Shown: positions 15,823 to 25,910 of the stretch, piece by piece | Numbering within the stretch: position 1 is the stretch's first letter | How the letters are laid out: every line of letters starts with the position of its first letter | NCBI RefSeq assembly: GCF_015595035.1 | Contig: NZ_JADNRN010000003.1 | Coordinates: 186,001-250,000 of the forward strand | Direction of reading: 5' to 3' | Origin: Marinibium conchae | GTDB taxonomy: Bacteria > Pseudomonadota > Gammaproteobacteria > Enterobacterales > Alteromonadaceae | Length of the DNA: 64,000 nucleotides | The notes under the pieces: generated by a model | The model's input: the letters and a program-made list of their open reading frames with translations, nothing else | The model's database searches: none | Told to the model about the DNA's origin: nothing | Program-made: the position numbers and the translations under genes

Positions 15823-18351
15823 TTAAGTTTTTGTAGCCCATACCATTAAATCACCAGCCTTCATTGGCTTTGCAAAATAATAGCCTTGATAAATATCGCA
15901 TCCAATCGCATCTAGCAGTTCAATATGTTTTCGCTCTTCAACGCCCTCAGCAACCAATTTCAATGACATGTTTTTACCTATTGTCACTATTGATTTCACC
16001 AAGTCATACGCTTTTGTTGATTCTATTTCTATCACAAACGAACGATCTATTTTTAATACATCAAGTGGTAAGTCTTTAAGGTATGAGAGTGAAGAATATC
16101 CCGTACCAAAATCATCCAAGGCGATAGAAAACCCTAAAGACTGAAGTTCTTTTAGTGTTGATACTGATTGCTTGCGATTTGATAGTAATCCTGACTCTGT
16201 AATTTCTATCTCGATTTTAGCCGGGCTTATGCTATGAGTATTCAAAATGGCCATAATGTCATCAATAAACGTAGCCTTCTCAAGATGTAAACAACTGACG
16301 TTGATTGCCACCCTGCCATCAAACTCAAACCCAGCTTGGTGCCACTTATTTATCTGCTCACAAACGCTATCTGTCATCCACAAGCCCAGCTCTTCAATAT
16401 AGCCGGTTGACTCTGCAATTGTAATAAACTCAAAAGGTGACACAAACCCTAAGCTTGCGCTCTGCCACCTTGCTAAAGCTTCCATTCCCAGTAATTTGCC
16501 GTTTGTATCAACCTTGGGTTGGTAGACCGGATACAGTTCTTCCTTTTGGTTTAATGCTTGTCGTAAAAGGCGCTCAACGGTCTGTTTTCTGTTTATCTCA
16601 TCAATATATGTCGCATCGAATAGGCAAATATCATCATCGGCACTGGTTTTTGCTTTAACTAAGGCTATTTCAGCGCACCTTATTACTTCAGTGTGCTTTT
16701 GCGCTTGCATTGGAAACACAACTGCACCGCCCACGCAACTGAGTTCGATTTGCGTATCATCAAGTTTTATTGGCTTTTCGATTACACGTTTTATTGCATC
16801 AAAATGTAGATTAATTACAGCACTCATTTCATGTGGTGTTTGTTTTATGAGTAAGGAAAATTGATTGCCGCTAATGCGCCCAATCACAATATTGCTACTT
16901 GCGTAGCTTGATAGACGTATTCCTATTTCCTTAAGTGCATACTCTGCTGCGGTAAAACCAAACACACTGTTTATTTGCCCAAACTTTTTTAAATCTATGA
17001 TAATCAACGCAGAATGTGAATCATTCGCTTGGTTCTCATCATACTGTTGTTTTATCAAGTCGTGTGTACTTAATAAGTTGGGTAACTTAGTTAAATAGTC
17101 AAAGTAAACACTTTTATGCTGCTCTTTGGCTAATTTAACGCGTTGAATTTCAGATGCTGTTCTTGAGGTGAACACTTCTAATGTGCGTTTTTGAGCATCT
17201 GATAATTTTATGGGGCGGTCATACAGTAAAATGATACTGCCTTCTAAGCCGTCATGATCGTTTTTAAGGGGCGCGTTGATAATGGCTTGTGCATTAATTC
17301 TGTTGACTAGCGCTAGATTTGGAAAGCGTTCATTGGCTTTTTCTTCGATAAAAAGAGTCGCATCATATGAGATTAGTTCATTCGGAATATCACTTAACTT
17401 GTACGAAAAATTCTGCGCAATACGACCGTCTTGTAACACGACTTGAGTGCTAATTTCTTCTATATTTTCTGGGTCATCAAATTCACAAATATAAAGTAAT
17501 TTTGGCTTTTCTAAATGATATAGCTCATGGCACACATCCTTAAAAAATTGTGAACTATCATTTGCGGCCACCCCTTTTGCTAGACTAAATAGCATGGATT
17601 CCAAACTGGCTTTTTCAACAATTTCTTTTGCTAAAGATGCAGACTTCCACTCCAAAGACATGCTGATAGACACACATGCGAAGAAGTTGAGTAGGCTAAA
17701 CGGTAAGCCCCCAAGGTTAATAAGATTCAAGATGCCCATGTCGGTGAGTGCGGCAGCGATGGTAGTCAAAATCTGTAGACATATAGTGCTAGTAACGGTG
17801 ATTGAAAGTAGTCGTCTGCCCTGTATATAGGCTACTCGAGCGATGTATATTAACCCGAGCATGTAAGCGAGGATGAATATATTGTAAAAGTAACTGACTG
17901 GATTCACATCGCCCTTAATAACCGAGACTGTTTCACCCGTAAAAATGGTAAATTGCCTGAGTTGCAACTCGCCCGTGAACCAAATAGGGCTGTCTGAAAA
18001 GGTGTTAACCAAGAAAAAACAAATACTCGCAACACTGACCAGTGCTATTGACCAAGCGGGGGCTTTTTGACGGCTCCAGTACATGAGCATAAGCACTGAT
18101 ATTGGCAAAGCAGCAAAGATTGCGGCGGATTGGATATACAACCAATTCAATGCTTCTTGTAGTGTCTGAGCATCGTGAAACTCCCAAGTGGCATATTGAA
18201 AGACCGTGATGACTACGCCTGACAATAATAGTAATTTGAGATGAGCTTTGTTTTTAAAGGCGCCCGACAGCAACACCACCGACGCGCTAACAAAGTTCAG
18301 CGTGATGGTTGCTGTAAAATAAAATGCGATGAGGTGATTCATCTCAAGCAT
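15823..18351 (-). CDS. Membrane GGDEF(degenerate)-EAL c-di-GMP phosphodiesterase
   Basis: The N-terminal 230 residues hold about seven membrane helices, a 7TM-type sensor. A GAF-like segment follows, then a GGDEF domain whose active loop reads S-G-N-Q-F instead of G-G-E-E-F, so it should be catalytically dead. The EAL domain keeps M-E-A-L-A-R, N-V-S, E-I-T-E-S, D-D-F-G-T-G-Y-S-S-L, K-I-D-R-S-F and V-A-E-G-V-E, so it should hydrolyse c-di-GMP. The start is uncertain: TTG 18363, ATG 18351 and ATG 18342 are all possible. It is transcribed divergently from a diguanylate cyclase. Confidence 0.85.
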   Translation of the reverse strand: MLEMNHLIAFYFTATITLNFVSASVVLLSGAFKNKAHLKLLLLSGVVITVFQYATWEFHDAQTLQEALNWLYIQSAAIFAALPISVLMLMYWSRQKAPAWSIALVSVASICFFLVNTFSDSPIWFTGELQLRQFTIFTGETVSVIKGDVNPVSYFYNIFILAYMLGLIYIARVAYIQGRRLLSITVTSTICLQILTTIAAALTDMGILNLINLGGLPFSLLNFFACVSISMSLEWKSASLAKEIVEKASLESMLFSLAKGVAANDSSQFFKDVCHELYHLEKPKLLYICEFDDPENIEEISTQVVLQDGRIAQNFSYKLSDIPNELISYDATLFIEEKANERFPNLALVNRINAQAIINAPLKNDHDGLEGSIILLYDRPIKLSDAQKRTLEVFTSRTASEIQRVKLAKEQHKSVYFDYLTKLPNLLSTHDLIKQQYDENQANDSHSALIIIDLKKFGQINSVFGFTAAEYALKEIGIRLSSYASSNIVIGRISGNQFSLLIKQTPHEMSAVINLHFDAIKRVIEKPIKLDDTQIELSCVGGAVVFPMQAQKHTEVIRCAEIALVKAKTSADDDICLFDATYIDEINRKQTVERLLRQALNQKEELYPVYQPKVDTNGKLLGMEALARWQSASLGFVSPFEFITIAESTGYIEELGLWMTDSVCEQINKWHQAGFEFDGRVAINVSCLHLEKATFIDDIMAILNTHSISPAKIEIEITESGLLSNRKQSVSTLKELQSLGFSIALDDFGTGYSSLSYLKDLPLDVLKIDRSFVIEIESTKAYDLVKSIVTIGKNMSLKLVAEGVEERKHIELLDAIGCDIYQGYYFAKPMKAGDLMVWATKT

Positions 18352-18710
18352 GCAATTGCCCAAATAAGTAAGAAGTTATTTTATTGATGAAGCGCAATCG
18401 TGATTACACAACGCCACTACTTCATATCTGCTGATATAGAAAAATCTTTATTTGAAAGAAATGTCAGATTTATTTACAGACACTTAATCTAATAAATACG
18501 AGCCTGAAGTTCAGCAAGCCCTCGATGCGTCAAGAACGTAATTGAAACGCGAAAAGCCCAAGCATTTAATAGCGTTTTTCCTTTGATAAAAAACGATTAC
18601 CTAAAGAAAGTTAGCATTTTACCGCTATACTATTAACTAATTGATCGATTCTTCGAGGTCATTTTATTAACCCTCATCGCGTATGCCGCCCCTACAGTTA
18701 TCATACAAAA
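18352..18710. other. Divergent promoter region of the c-di-GMP pair
   Basis: 359 bp between the phosphodiesterase and the cyclase start codons. No tRNA, small ORF or clear palindrome is visible; both promoters must lie here. Confidence 0.5.
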
Positions 18711-21700
18711 GTGATAAAGAACATCTTTGCGCTTATATTTTTGCTTGGGTGTTTAGTATATTCTCACCTTGCTTTATCGAAATTTTCTCTCCCTAACCCT
18801 CGCTATTATTCAACAGAGCATGGGCTGTCCCAAATTGCCGTATATGACATCCAACAAGATAGCAACGGCTACATTTGGGTGAGTACACAATTAGGTATTG
18901 ATCGCTTTGATGGTTATAACTTTGTAAATTTCAAACAAACTCCTATTGAGGGTGAGGGCCCGAGCTCGTCTTTTGTTTATGATATTGAAATTGCACCAAA
19001 TGGAGGCTTGTATATAGGCTCCATGAATGGACTTGACTATCTAAACCCCGAAACATCAGTTTTTGAGCCATTGTTATTAACAAACGCCGATGGCACAACA
19101 CGACAGACTGTTAACGAGATACACATTGATAACAAAGGCATTATCTGGGCATGCACGGATAAGGGCCTATTCGTCGGTCAAGTTGAACGGCGCGAATTCA
19201 CTCTCTTTACAACGTCAGACTCTTCGATTCCTTGCCAGAGCCTCAGCAGCATCGACAATCAGTATATGGCAATTGGCACTCAAAATGGACTGAGCATTCT
19301 CAACAAAGAGAGCTTGAAAATAGTGAAAACGATTTTGGAAGGTAATCGAATATCCTCTATCAAGACAGAATCAAACGAAGGTTTATGGGTAGGCACCAAT
19401 GGCTCAGGTTTATATAAAATTAAAGTGCTTAGCGAAAGCAACACAATCGATTTTGGAGTTTCAAAGATTGGCATCGACAGTGGTCTTGCTGATTCGATTA
19501 TAAACGATATTGAAATATCGAATATGGGTGAAATTTGGTTGGGAACACCATCTGGTATATTTATTATCCCTGAGCCTATGGAGTCAAATCAGGCCATCTT
19601 CTTTGATGAACGTATACATAATCAGGGCACAAATAATCCTCATGCTGTTGTCTTACATATGCTTTTAGACGGTACGATAATTTTTGGCACTCGAAACAAA
19701 GGTTTTGCAATAGTCGACCCAAGAACCACAATGTTTAGTCGTGTATTGTTTAAAAGTGAAAAGTCAGTCATTTCAGTTACAAAAGGCCGACAAGGGCAAA
19801 CCTGGACATCGAGTGAAAAGGGCCTTTGGTTATTAAATGACGCCCTAGAAGCACAGCAGCTTTTTCTTTTCGCCGGCGATTATGATGGGCTGCAAACAAC
19901 AAATAAACTCACTAATATCGCTTACGATTATAACTCAGATATTCTTTGGTTGGGTACTCGCTTAGGTTTGTATCGCTTAGATGACGTCAACAATCCTGCA
20001 GAAATTGTGCCCGTGGGCCTGACAAACATTTCTCTGTATTCAGTTCGACCTGATGATGGAGATAAGCTTTGGCTAGGTAGTTATAACAACGGACTCTTTT
20101 TATTTGACGCCAAAAGTAATGAAGTCATACACCACTGGGATTTACCTTTCGTGATCGACATCGTTCATGATGAAAATAATATTCATTGGGTACTCACCAC
20201 CGGCGGCTTAGTGAAACTAGACGGTAAAACATACGAAACGCAGACTTACGTGTCTTCACCTGCCGAACCTAACGCTTTACCTTACAACGTGGTTACTTGG
20301 CTCTCAAAGTACGACGAGACGCAATATTTTATAGGCACCCAAGGTAATGGCTTGGCAATGATGAGCTTTGATTCTTCGACGCCCAACCAGGACCCTAAGT
20401 TTTCGCCTCTCTTTGAAGACACACCGCTATCAAAAAACTCCATCGGCTCAGTGGTTAAAGATGAAAAAGGTAACTATTGGATAAGCACAGATTCATCAAT
20501 AGCGCGCGTAGATAGCAAATTAGAAAAGATTGATTTCTTTGATGACAGCGACGGTGTTAATCGGTCGGGCTACTTTGTGGGCTCATTTGCTAAATTAGAT
20601 AACGACTTTATCCTCTTTTCTGGGGCCGAAGGTTTAACTTACTTTCACCCTGATGATATCCAAACGTCGACGACTCAACCACTGGTGAAATTAAGTGAAA
20701 TTTCCATTCTCGATAAAGGCGAAGATGAGAAAATTTTAAACGCTCATGACTTACCATTAGGAGATCTTCATGCCACGGAGGAGATTATTCTGAGCGCCGA
20801 TAACCTCATGTTCAGTGCGGAGTTTGTTGCCTTGGAATATGGTAACCCAAAAGATATTCAATATGCTTATCGACTACTTGGGTATGATGATAGATGGCGC
20901 TATACCAATGCTTTCGAGCGTTCGCTTACTTACACCAATCTCAACCCAGGAAACTATCAGCTAGAGGTAGCCTCAACTAATCGCTACGGTAATTGGGACT
21001 ACAACGCACTCACACTGAAAATCAAGGTACTCGCGCCATGGTATCAAACCAATATAGCTCGCTTTTTGTTTATTTGTTTGCTTATTGCTACAGCTGTTTT
21101 AGTGTTCAAATGGCGTATGTATGCCGTTACTCAACAAGCAAACAAATTACGCTATTTAGTTGATAAAAAAACCAAAGACCTAGAAGTTGCGAACGAGCAA
21201 CTCACGTTATTATCAAACCAAGACTCCCTTACTCAAATTCTTAACCGACGAGGTTTTTTTGAGTTGTCTAAACAAGAGATGTCAAAATTTACAAGGCACA
21301 AGCTCTACTTTTCTATTGTTATGCTGGATATCGACCACTTTAAAAGCATCAATGATAACAGAGGCCACAGCGCTGGAGACCTTGTAATACAAAAAGTGGC
21401 AAGTTGTATTCGAACAAAAATACGTAAACATGACATACTCGCCCGCTGGGGAGGTGAGGAATTTATATTATTGCTTCCGAAAACCGATGAGCTTGGTGCC
21501 ATCATGGCTGCCGAAAAGATATGCGAATGCATCAGAGAGTTAGTTGTGCAATTCGAAGGTGAACCGATAAAAGTGACTATTTCTGGTGGAGCGGCCTGCA
21601 TTAATGACTTTGAAACGATAGAGCGTTGTATTCAAAAAGCTGACGAAAATCTGTATCAAGCAAAGCAAAGCGGAAGAGATCGCATCTTTCAGTCGAAGAA

Positions 21701-21716
21701 AAGCCAAAGCTTGTAG
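18711..21716 (+). CDS. Beta-propeller sensor diguanylate cyclase (Reg_prop/Y_Y_Y/GGDEF)
   Basis: A 1001-residue sensor. A signal peptide is followed by two-component-regulator-type propeller repeats (for example G-Y-I-W-V-S-T-Q-L-G-I-D-R-F-D-G; G-L-W-V-G-T-N-G-S-G-L-Y). Next come a Y_Y_Y domain (Y-A-Y-R-L-L-G-Y-D-D-R-W-R-Y-T), a membrane helix near residues 780-800, a short coiled coil and a GGDEF domain. The active site G-G-E-E-F is at about 914-918, and the inhibitory site R-K-H-D lies five residues before the loop, so product inhibition is expected. This is the propeller sensor known from hybrid regulators of polysaccharide use, but with c-di-GMP synthesis as output. The GTG start has only a weak ribosome site. 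Confidence 0.9.
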   Translation: MIKNIFALIFLLGCLVYSHLALSKFSLPNPRYYSTEHGLSQIAVYDIQQDSNGYIWVSTQLGIDRFDGYNFVNFKQTPIEGEGPSSSFVYDIEIAPNGGLYIGSMNGLDYLNPETSVFEPLLLTNADGTTRQTVNEIHIDNKGIIWACTDKGLFVGQVERREFTLFTTSDSSIPCQSLSSIDNQYMAIGTQNGLSILNKESLKIVKTILEGNRISSIKTESNEGLWVGTNGSGLYKIKVLSESNTIDFGVSKIGIDSGLADSIINDIEISNMGEIWLGTPSGIFIIPEPMESNQAIFFDERIHNQGTNNPHAVVLHMLLDGTIIFGTRNKGFAIVDPRTTMFSRVLFKSEKSVISVTKGRQGQTWTSSEKGLWLLNDALEAQQLFLFAGDYDGLQTTNKLTNIAYDYNSDILWLGTRLGLYRLDDVNNPAEIVPVGLTNISLYSVRPDDGDKLWLGSYNNGLFLFDAKSNEVIHHWDLPFVIDIVHDENNIHWVLTTGGLVKLDGKTYETQTYVSSPAEPNALPYNVVTWLSKYDETQYFIGTQGNGLAMMSFDSSTPNQDPKFSPLFEDTPLSKNSIGSVVKDEKGNYWISTDSSIARVDSKLEKIDFFDDSDGVNRSGYFVGSFAKLDNDFILFSGAEGLTYFHPDDIQTSTTQPLVKLSEISILDKGEDEKILNAHDLPLGDLHATEEIILSADNLMFSAEFVALEYGNPKDIQYAYRLLGYDDRWRYTNAFERSLTYTNLNPGNYQLEVASTNRYGNWDYNALTLKIKVLAPWYQTNIARFLFICLLIATAVLVFKWRMYAVTQQANKLRYLVDKKTKDLEVANEQLTLLSNQDSLTQILNRRGFFELSKQEMSKFTRHKLYFSIVMLDIDHFKSINDNRGHSAGDLVIQKVASCIRTKIRKHDILARWGGEEFILLLPKTDELGAIMAAEKICECIRELVVQFEGEPIKVTISGGAACINDFETIERCIQKADENLYQAKQSGRDRIFQSKKSQSL

Positions 21717-21865
21717 CGATAATGCTCAGTAATGGAGTATCGGCGCTCGCTTGCAAACGGAGTGACGTAGTTCTCTGAGTGCTTTTGAGGTACTGAAAAA
21801 ACATTAATTGCATTACCTTATCAATGCTATGTGGAAATGAAATATAAAATAAAAAGGACGTAAGT

Positions 21866-23116
21866 GTGTTTATAAAAATGTTATTGGCTGCTTTTGTGTT
21901 GTTTGCATTTGGAATTGCTTCTGCTGCGTTTGATGACGATTTTATTAGAAAGGCAACTGAAATTGGAGATGCCCTAGAATCCTCTTCCAATAATGAGTTA
22001 GCTGTTATTTTGGAAGCGGAAAAGCTTCAAGAAAAATACAAAGAAGATAGCCAAGCATTACAAATATTGTCGCAATACACAGCAACTTATTACTCGATTG
22101 TCGCGGACCACAAAAACGCTCTTATTGCAGCCGACACAAATGCGTCTATTCCAAAGGACGAAACATTCGAAATATCAGGTTATTTTCAAACTGACGCAAT
22201 TCAAACTATCCTAAATAGATCAGATGAAACTCAAGTCGTTATGATCAATGAAGCCCACCACATAGCACAACATCGCGTATTATCAATCAGATTGCTAAAG
22301 GGCCTATACAACAAAGGCTTTCGTTTCTTAGCGCTAGAAGGAATGGGTAGTTATATATATCCCTACAGCCCGCCACTACTAGACAATCACGGTTACTACA
22401 CAAACGAACCGGTTTTTTCTATGTTAATTAAAACCGCAGAGGAAATGGGATTTGAGATTGTTTCTTATGACGGTGCTTCGTCGACTATAAAAATGAGAGA
22501 ACACCTTTCTGCCAAAAACTTAAAAGCACGTATTTTCGATAAAAACTCCAAGGCAAAAGTGCTTATTCATGTCGGTTACTCGCACATTAATGAAGATACA
22601 TGGTTAGCCGCCGAAATTAATGATCTGTTAGACATAAATCCTCTTACCGTGAGCCAAACTAAAATTAGAGAAAAAAGTCATACCAAATTTGAAGTTGCCC
22701 TCTATGACGTATTGTTGGCAAAGAAACAAAGTGACGAGCCGTTTGTGTTGATCAACCAAAACCAGGAGATTTGGTCTTCTAACCCGGAGAAATGGGATAT
22801 AGATGTAATTTGGCCTAGGACAATATACAGCAACGACAAGCCTAAGTGGATGACCTTAGGTCGTGAGCAAATAAAAATCCCAAATTTACTTTGCAATAAT
22901 ACATACCCGTGTTTTGTCGAAGTATTTCATGGGCGCGTTGCACCAAATCGCGATATCGAATCACTTACTGCGCATGATAAAACCATAGTTAGAGATAGTA
23001 AGAATGTTTCAACAATATTATTGATGCATGGCGAAAATACAATATTGGCGAAAGACGCCAATAATATGGTTATAAATAGAATTGAAGGTAGCTTTAAAAA
23101 ACTTAAGGAAATGTAA
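21866..23116 (+). CDS. Exported EreA/TIKI-like protein of unknown function
   Basis: The 416-residue protein starts at GTG 21866 with AAGGA seven bases upstream and has a signal peptide ending around A-S-A-A. After a helical N-part it carries V-V-M-I-N-E-A-H-H-I-A-Q-H-R, F-L-A-L-E-G-M-G, and V-L-I-H-V-G-Y-S-H-I-N-E. This order (N/G-E-x-H...R, L-A-L-E, H-x-G-x-x-H) recalls the EreA/ChaN/TIKI superfamily of metal-dependent hydrolases and haem-binding proteins. A roughly 130-residue C-terminal region follows. Substrate and cellular role cannot be deduced; the superfamily link is motif-based only. Confidence 0.55.
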   Translation: MFIKMLLAAFVLFAFGIASAAFDDDFIRKATEIGDALESSSNNELAVILEAEKLQEKYKEDSQALQILSQYTATYYSIVADHKNALIAADTNASIPKDETFEISGYFQTDAIQTILNRSDETQVVMINEAHHIAQHRVLSIRLLKGLYNKGFRFLALEGMGSYIYPYSPPLLDNHGYYTNEPVFSMLIKTAEEMGFEIVSYDGASSTIKMREHLSAKNLKARIFDKNSKAKVLIHVGYSHINEDTWLAAEINDLLDINPLTVSQTKIREKSHTKFEVALYDVLLAKKQSDEPFVLINQNQEIWSSNPEKWDIDVIWPRTIYSNDKPKWMTLGREQIKIPNLLCNNTYPCFVEVFHGRVAPNRDIESLTAHDKTIVRDSKNVSTILLMHGENTILAKDANNMVINRIEGSFKKLKEM

Positions 23117-23282
23117 CCCGAGGCATTGGTAAGAACAGAGTTTTGCAGAGCATAATATGCATTAATGCTAATAAGTTCACCACACACTGATAGTTCTTCA
23201 AGAAATGCTTGGCAAAAGGCCACAATTAACGCTAAGCAAATGGATTAGGGCGTTTTATTCTGAAACTATGAGTGGTCTTAAA

Positions 23283-23314
23283 AACGAAAAAGCCCCGCAA
23301 TCTCTTGCAGGGCT
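23283..23314 (-). terminator. Rho-independent terminator after tRNA-Phe
   Basis: Reverse strand: AGCCCTGCAA, loop GAGA, TTGCGGGGCT then TTTTCG. A ten-base stem with one mismatch is followed by a U-run, just downstream of the tRNA. Confidence 0.75.
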
Positions 23315-23324
23315 TAGAAATAAA

Positions 23325-23400
23325 TGGTGCCTCGACCCGGGATCGAACCAGGGACACGCGGATTTTCAATCCGCTGCTCTACCAACTGAGCTATCGAGGC
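23325..23400 (-). tRNA. tRNA-Phe (GAA)
   Basis: 76 nt including an encoded CCA end. The acceptor stem GCCTCGA pairs with TCGAGGC, the D-arm is AGCTCAGTTGGTAGAGC, and the anticodon stem GCGGA/TCCGC encloses a loop with GAA. The T-arm contains GGTTCGATCCC. The gene stands alone and is followed by a terminator. Confidence 0.97.
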
Positions 23401-23521
23401 TTCGCGATTGCGTTTTCACGCTGTATTTCGCTGTGGGTGCGTATTAAACGGATTTTGACCTCTCAAGTCAATAATTTTTTGCTGTTTTTACGACTTTAAG
23501 TGCAGAAAGTTGTTCAAACGC

Positions 23522-23794
23522 TTATTTTGTAGGCGGAACATAGCCTTCAATTGTCGGCTCGATGCCTTCAAATAAAAAAGCGACCATTTTTTCTTCCAAA
23601 AATGCGCGGTCATTTGCTTCCATCATATTGAGCTTATTTTCGTTTATCAGCATGGTTTGCTTCTTCTGCCAAAGGCTGAATGCTTCCTTCGATATTGAAT
23701 CGAAAATACGCTTGCCCACTTCACCGGGGTACAGCTGGAAATCGAGACCATCAGCTTCTTTTTTCAAATGTACACAATTTACTGTTCGGGCCAT
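23522..23794 (-). CDS. yggX: Probable Fe(2+)-trafficking protein YggX
   Basis: A 90-residue cytosolic protein with the family opening M-A-R-T-V-N-C-V-x-L-K-K-E-x-x-G-L-D, then Y-P-G-E-x-G-K-R-I-F, [11 protein letters not shown]-x-K-L-N, and a terminal P-P-x-K. The single conserved Cys is present. YggX protects Fe-S enzymes against oxidative damage. It is encoded 128 bp downstream of mutY in the same direction, the usual gammaproteobacterial arrangement, and MutY itself carries a 4Fe-4S cluster. Confidence 0.95.
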   Translation of the reverse strand: MARTVNCVHLKKEADGLDFQLYPGEVGKRIFDSISKEAFSLWQKKQTMLINENKLNMMEANDRAFLEEKMVAFLFEGIEPTIEGYVPPTK

Positions 23795-23922
23795 GTTTGT
23801 TCCTTTAAATTTGTTCTATATTTTCTGCCGACGATTATAGTCCATCGCGAATAGAATATTTAGTATTTATCATTTTATATTCGGAAAATTCAGCAAGACT
23901 TCAACACAACTTCACAATAACG

Positions 23923-25062
23923 TTAAAACAAAGAATACTGCGACTTCAAAGTCTCGAGTATTTTCACAGTTGGCGCCGACAAGCCAATCTTACTTGGTGC
24001 TGCATTGTCGTACCATAACTGTGCAGGCAGAGGTACTGGGCTTTCTTTTATCTGATTTTTGATAGTTTTTGGTGCGTGAGCCAACTCTAATATAATGGGG
24101 CTGATCATCAGATGAAAATGACTAAATGTGTGTTTGAAAGTACTCAATCGCAGCGTGTTTGCGCCATCAAGCTCAACAGCACCCAAGTGTGATTTGAGTT
24201 TCTCAACGGCTTCATCAAGCCCAATTTCGTTCTGTGTCGAGAAGCCCGTTTCCATAAAGCCCCATAAGCCCCCCCAAATGCCTGATGCTGGACGTTGTTG
24301 CATTAATAGTTGGCCTTGGTATGAAGGTATGAGCATGGTGGTGTATTTCGTGGGAATTTGTTTTTTTGGTTTTTTAAACGGGAAGTCGCCCTGCTTTCCC
24401 TGCGCAAAAGCGAGACAATGCGCTTGCATTGGACAGATGTCGCATTTAGGTTTTGATCGCGTGCACACGGTTGCACCTAAATCCATAATTGCCTGGGTGT
24501 AGTCCCCGTATCTAGCAGCTTCGTTATTCGCTGGGTTGGGTTTTAATGCTTCGGCCTCAAGCCATAACGCATCTTCCACTTTTTTATTACCTGGCCAGCC
24601 CTCGATTGCCATAAAACGAGTGAGCACTCGCTTTACGTTTCCGTCCATGATTGCGTACGCTTGGTTCTCCGAGAGAGACAATATAGCAGCGGCAGTGCTG
24701 CGCCCAATGCCGCTCAGCCCGAGCACATCATCAAAGTTACGTGGAAATTCGCCGTCGTACTCATCTCGTACTTTTTGCGCGGCTTTATGTAAATTGCGAG
24801 CGCGCGCGTAATATCCAAGACCTGTCCATAGGTGTAACACCTCGTCGACCGGTGCGTTTGCAAGGTCGGTAACCGTAGGGAAACGTTGCATGAAATTGTT
24901 GAAATAAGGAATAACCGTGGCAACTTGCGTTTGTTGCAACATGATTTCCGAAATCCAGACCGAGTAAGGACTTTTATTTTGTTGCCAAGGAAGGTTTTTG
25001 CGCCCGTGTTCATCAAACCACGTAAGCAATGCCTGAGAAAAAGAAAAACTATTGGAAGTCAC
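23923..25062 (-). CDS. mutY: Adenine DNA glycosylase MutY
   Basis: The 379-residue base-excision enzyme removes A mispaired with 8-oxoG. Seen: [15 protein letters not shown] (catalytic Glu), the helix-hairpin-helix [22 protein letters not shown] (catalytic Asp), and the cluster loop C-x6-C-x2-C-x5-C ([17 protein letters not shown]). The C-terminal NUDIX-like 8-oxoG recognition domain is present (W-G-G-L-W-G-F; F-K-H-T-F-S-H). Divergent from trmB, as in many relatives. Confidence 0.97.
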   Translation of the reverse strand: MTSNSFSFSQALLTWFDEHGRKNLPWQQNKSPYSVWISEIMLQQTQVATVIPYFNNFMQRFPTVTDLANAPVDEVLHLWTGLGYYARARNLHKAAQKVRDEYDGEFPRNFDDVLGLSGIGRSTAAAILSLSENQAYAIMDGNVKRVLTRFMAIEGWPGNKKVEDALWLEAEALKPNPANNEAARYGDYTQAIMDLGATVCTRSKPKCDICPMQAHCLAFAQGKQGDFPFKKPKKQIPTKYTTMLIPSYQGQLLMQQRPASGIWGGLWGFMETGFSTQNEIGLDEAVEKLKSHLGAVELDGANTLRLSTFKHTFSHFHLMISPIILELAHAPKTIKNQIKESPVPLPAQLWYDNAAPSKIGLSAPTVKILETLKSQYSLF

Positions 25063-25184
25063 ATTATCCGCACATCAGCCGAAGAATGAATTATAATACC
25101 GAACTTATGCAGCAATAGACCATATTTTTGGTCGTGCAATGCAACATATATTTCTATTACCACTAAATAAAGACCTAACGATTC

Positions 25185-25910
25185 ATGAAGTCATTCAAAA
25201 GCGAAGAAGAAGCACGCGCAGCTGGCGTATATATCAGTAAAGTAAAAAGTTTTGTAAAACGTGAAGGTCGTCTGACAAATGCCCAGGCCAGAGCCATTGA
25301 AACAAATTGGCCGAGCAAAGGCTTGAGTATCGAACAAGGAATGCTTGATTTAGACGCCGTTTTTGGTCGCAGCGCAGCAACCGTGCTTGAAATTGGTTTT
25401 GGTATGGGAAAATCACTCGTTGAAATGGCGGCCGCAGCCCCTGAAGATAACTTTATTGGAATAGAGGTTCATCGTCCTGGTGTAGGTGCCTGTTTGGCCG
25501 ACGCCGAAGAAGCGAAACTAGAAAACTTACGCGTATTTGAACACGACGCTGTAGAAGTACTTGCGCAATCGATTCCGGATGACTCTTTGCAGCGCTTACA
25601 ACTTTACTTTCCAGATCCCTGGCACAAGACTCGCCATCACAAGCGTAGAATAGTGCAAGCTGATTTCGTACAGAATCTGCGTTCTAAGCTCGCCATAGGG
25701 GGGACTTTCCACATGGCGACTGATTGGGAACCCTATGCCCAACACATGATGGAAGTGATGACGCAAGCCGAGGGTTTTGAAAATACATCTCCCGATGGTG
25801 CTGAAGGCTACGTCGAGCGCCCTGAGTATCGTCCTATCACAAAATTCGAGGTGCGAGGTCAAAAACTTGGCCATGGCGTTTGGGATATTATATTTAAGCG
25901 AGTGAGCTAA
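25185..25910 (+). CDS. trmB: tRNA (guanine-N7)-methyltransferase TrmB
   Basis: 241 residues, full length. The SAM-binding loop is [10 protein letters not shown], followed by [11 protein letters not shown] and the catalytic signature [14 protein letters not shown]. It methylates G46 of tRNAs. The stop codon abuts the ATG of the following rRNA methyltransferase (TAAATG), so the two are likely co-translated as an RNA-modification operon. Confidence 0.96.
   Translation: MKSFKSEEEARAAGVYISKVKSFVKREGRLTNAQARAIETNWPSKGLSIEQGMLDLDAVFGRSAATVLEIGFGMGKSLVEMAAAAPEDNFIGIEVHRPGVGACLADAEEAKLENLRVFEHDAVEVLAQSIPDDSLQRLQLYFPDPWHKTRHHKRRIVQADFVQNLRSKLAIGGTFHMATDWEPYAQHMMEVMTQAEGFENTSPDGAEGYVERPEYRPITKFEVRGQKLGHGVWDIIFKRVS

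Noticed and set aside
23205-23499. Forward ORFs across 23.2-23.5 kb
   Set aside because: They read through the antisense of tRNA-Phe and its terminator.
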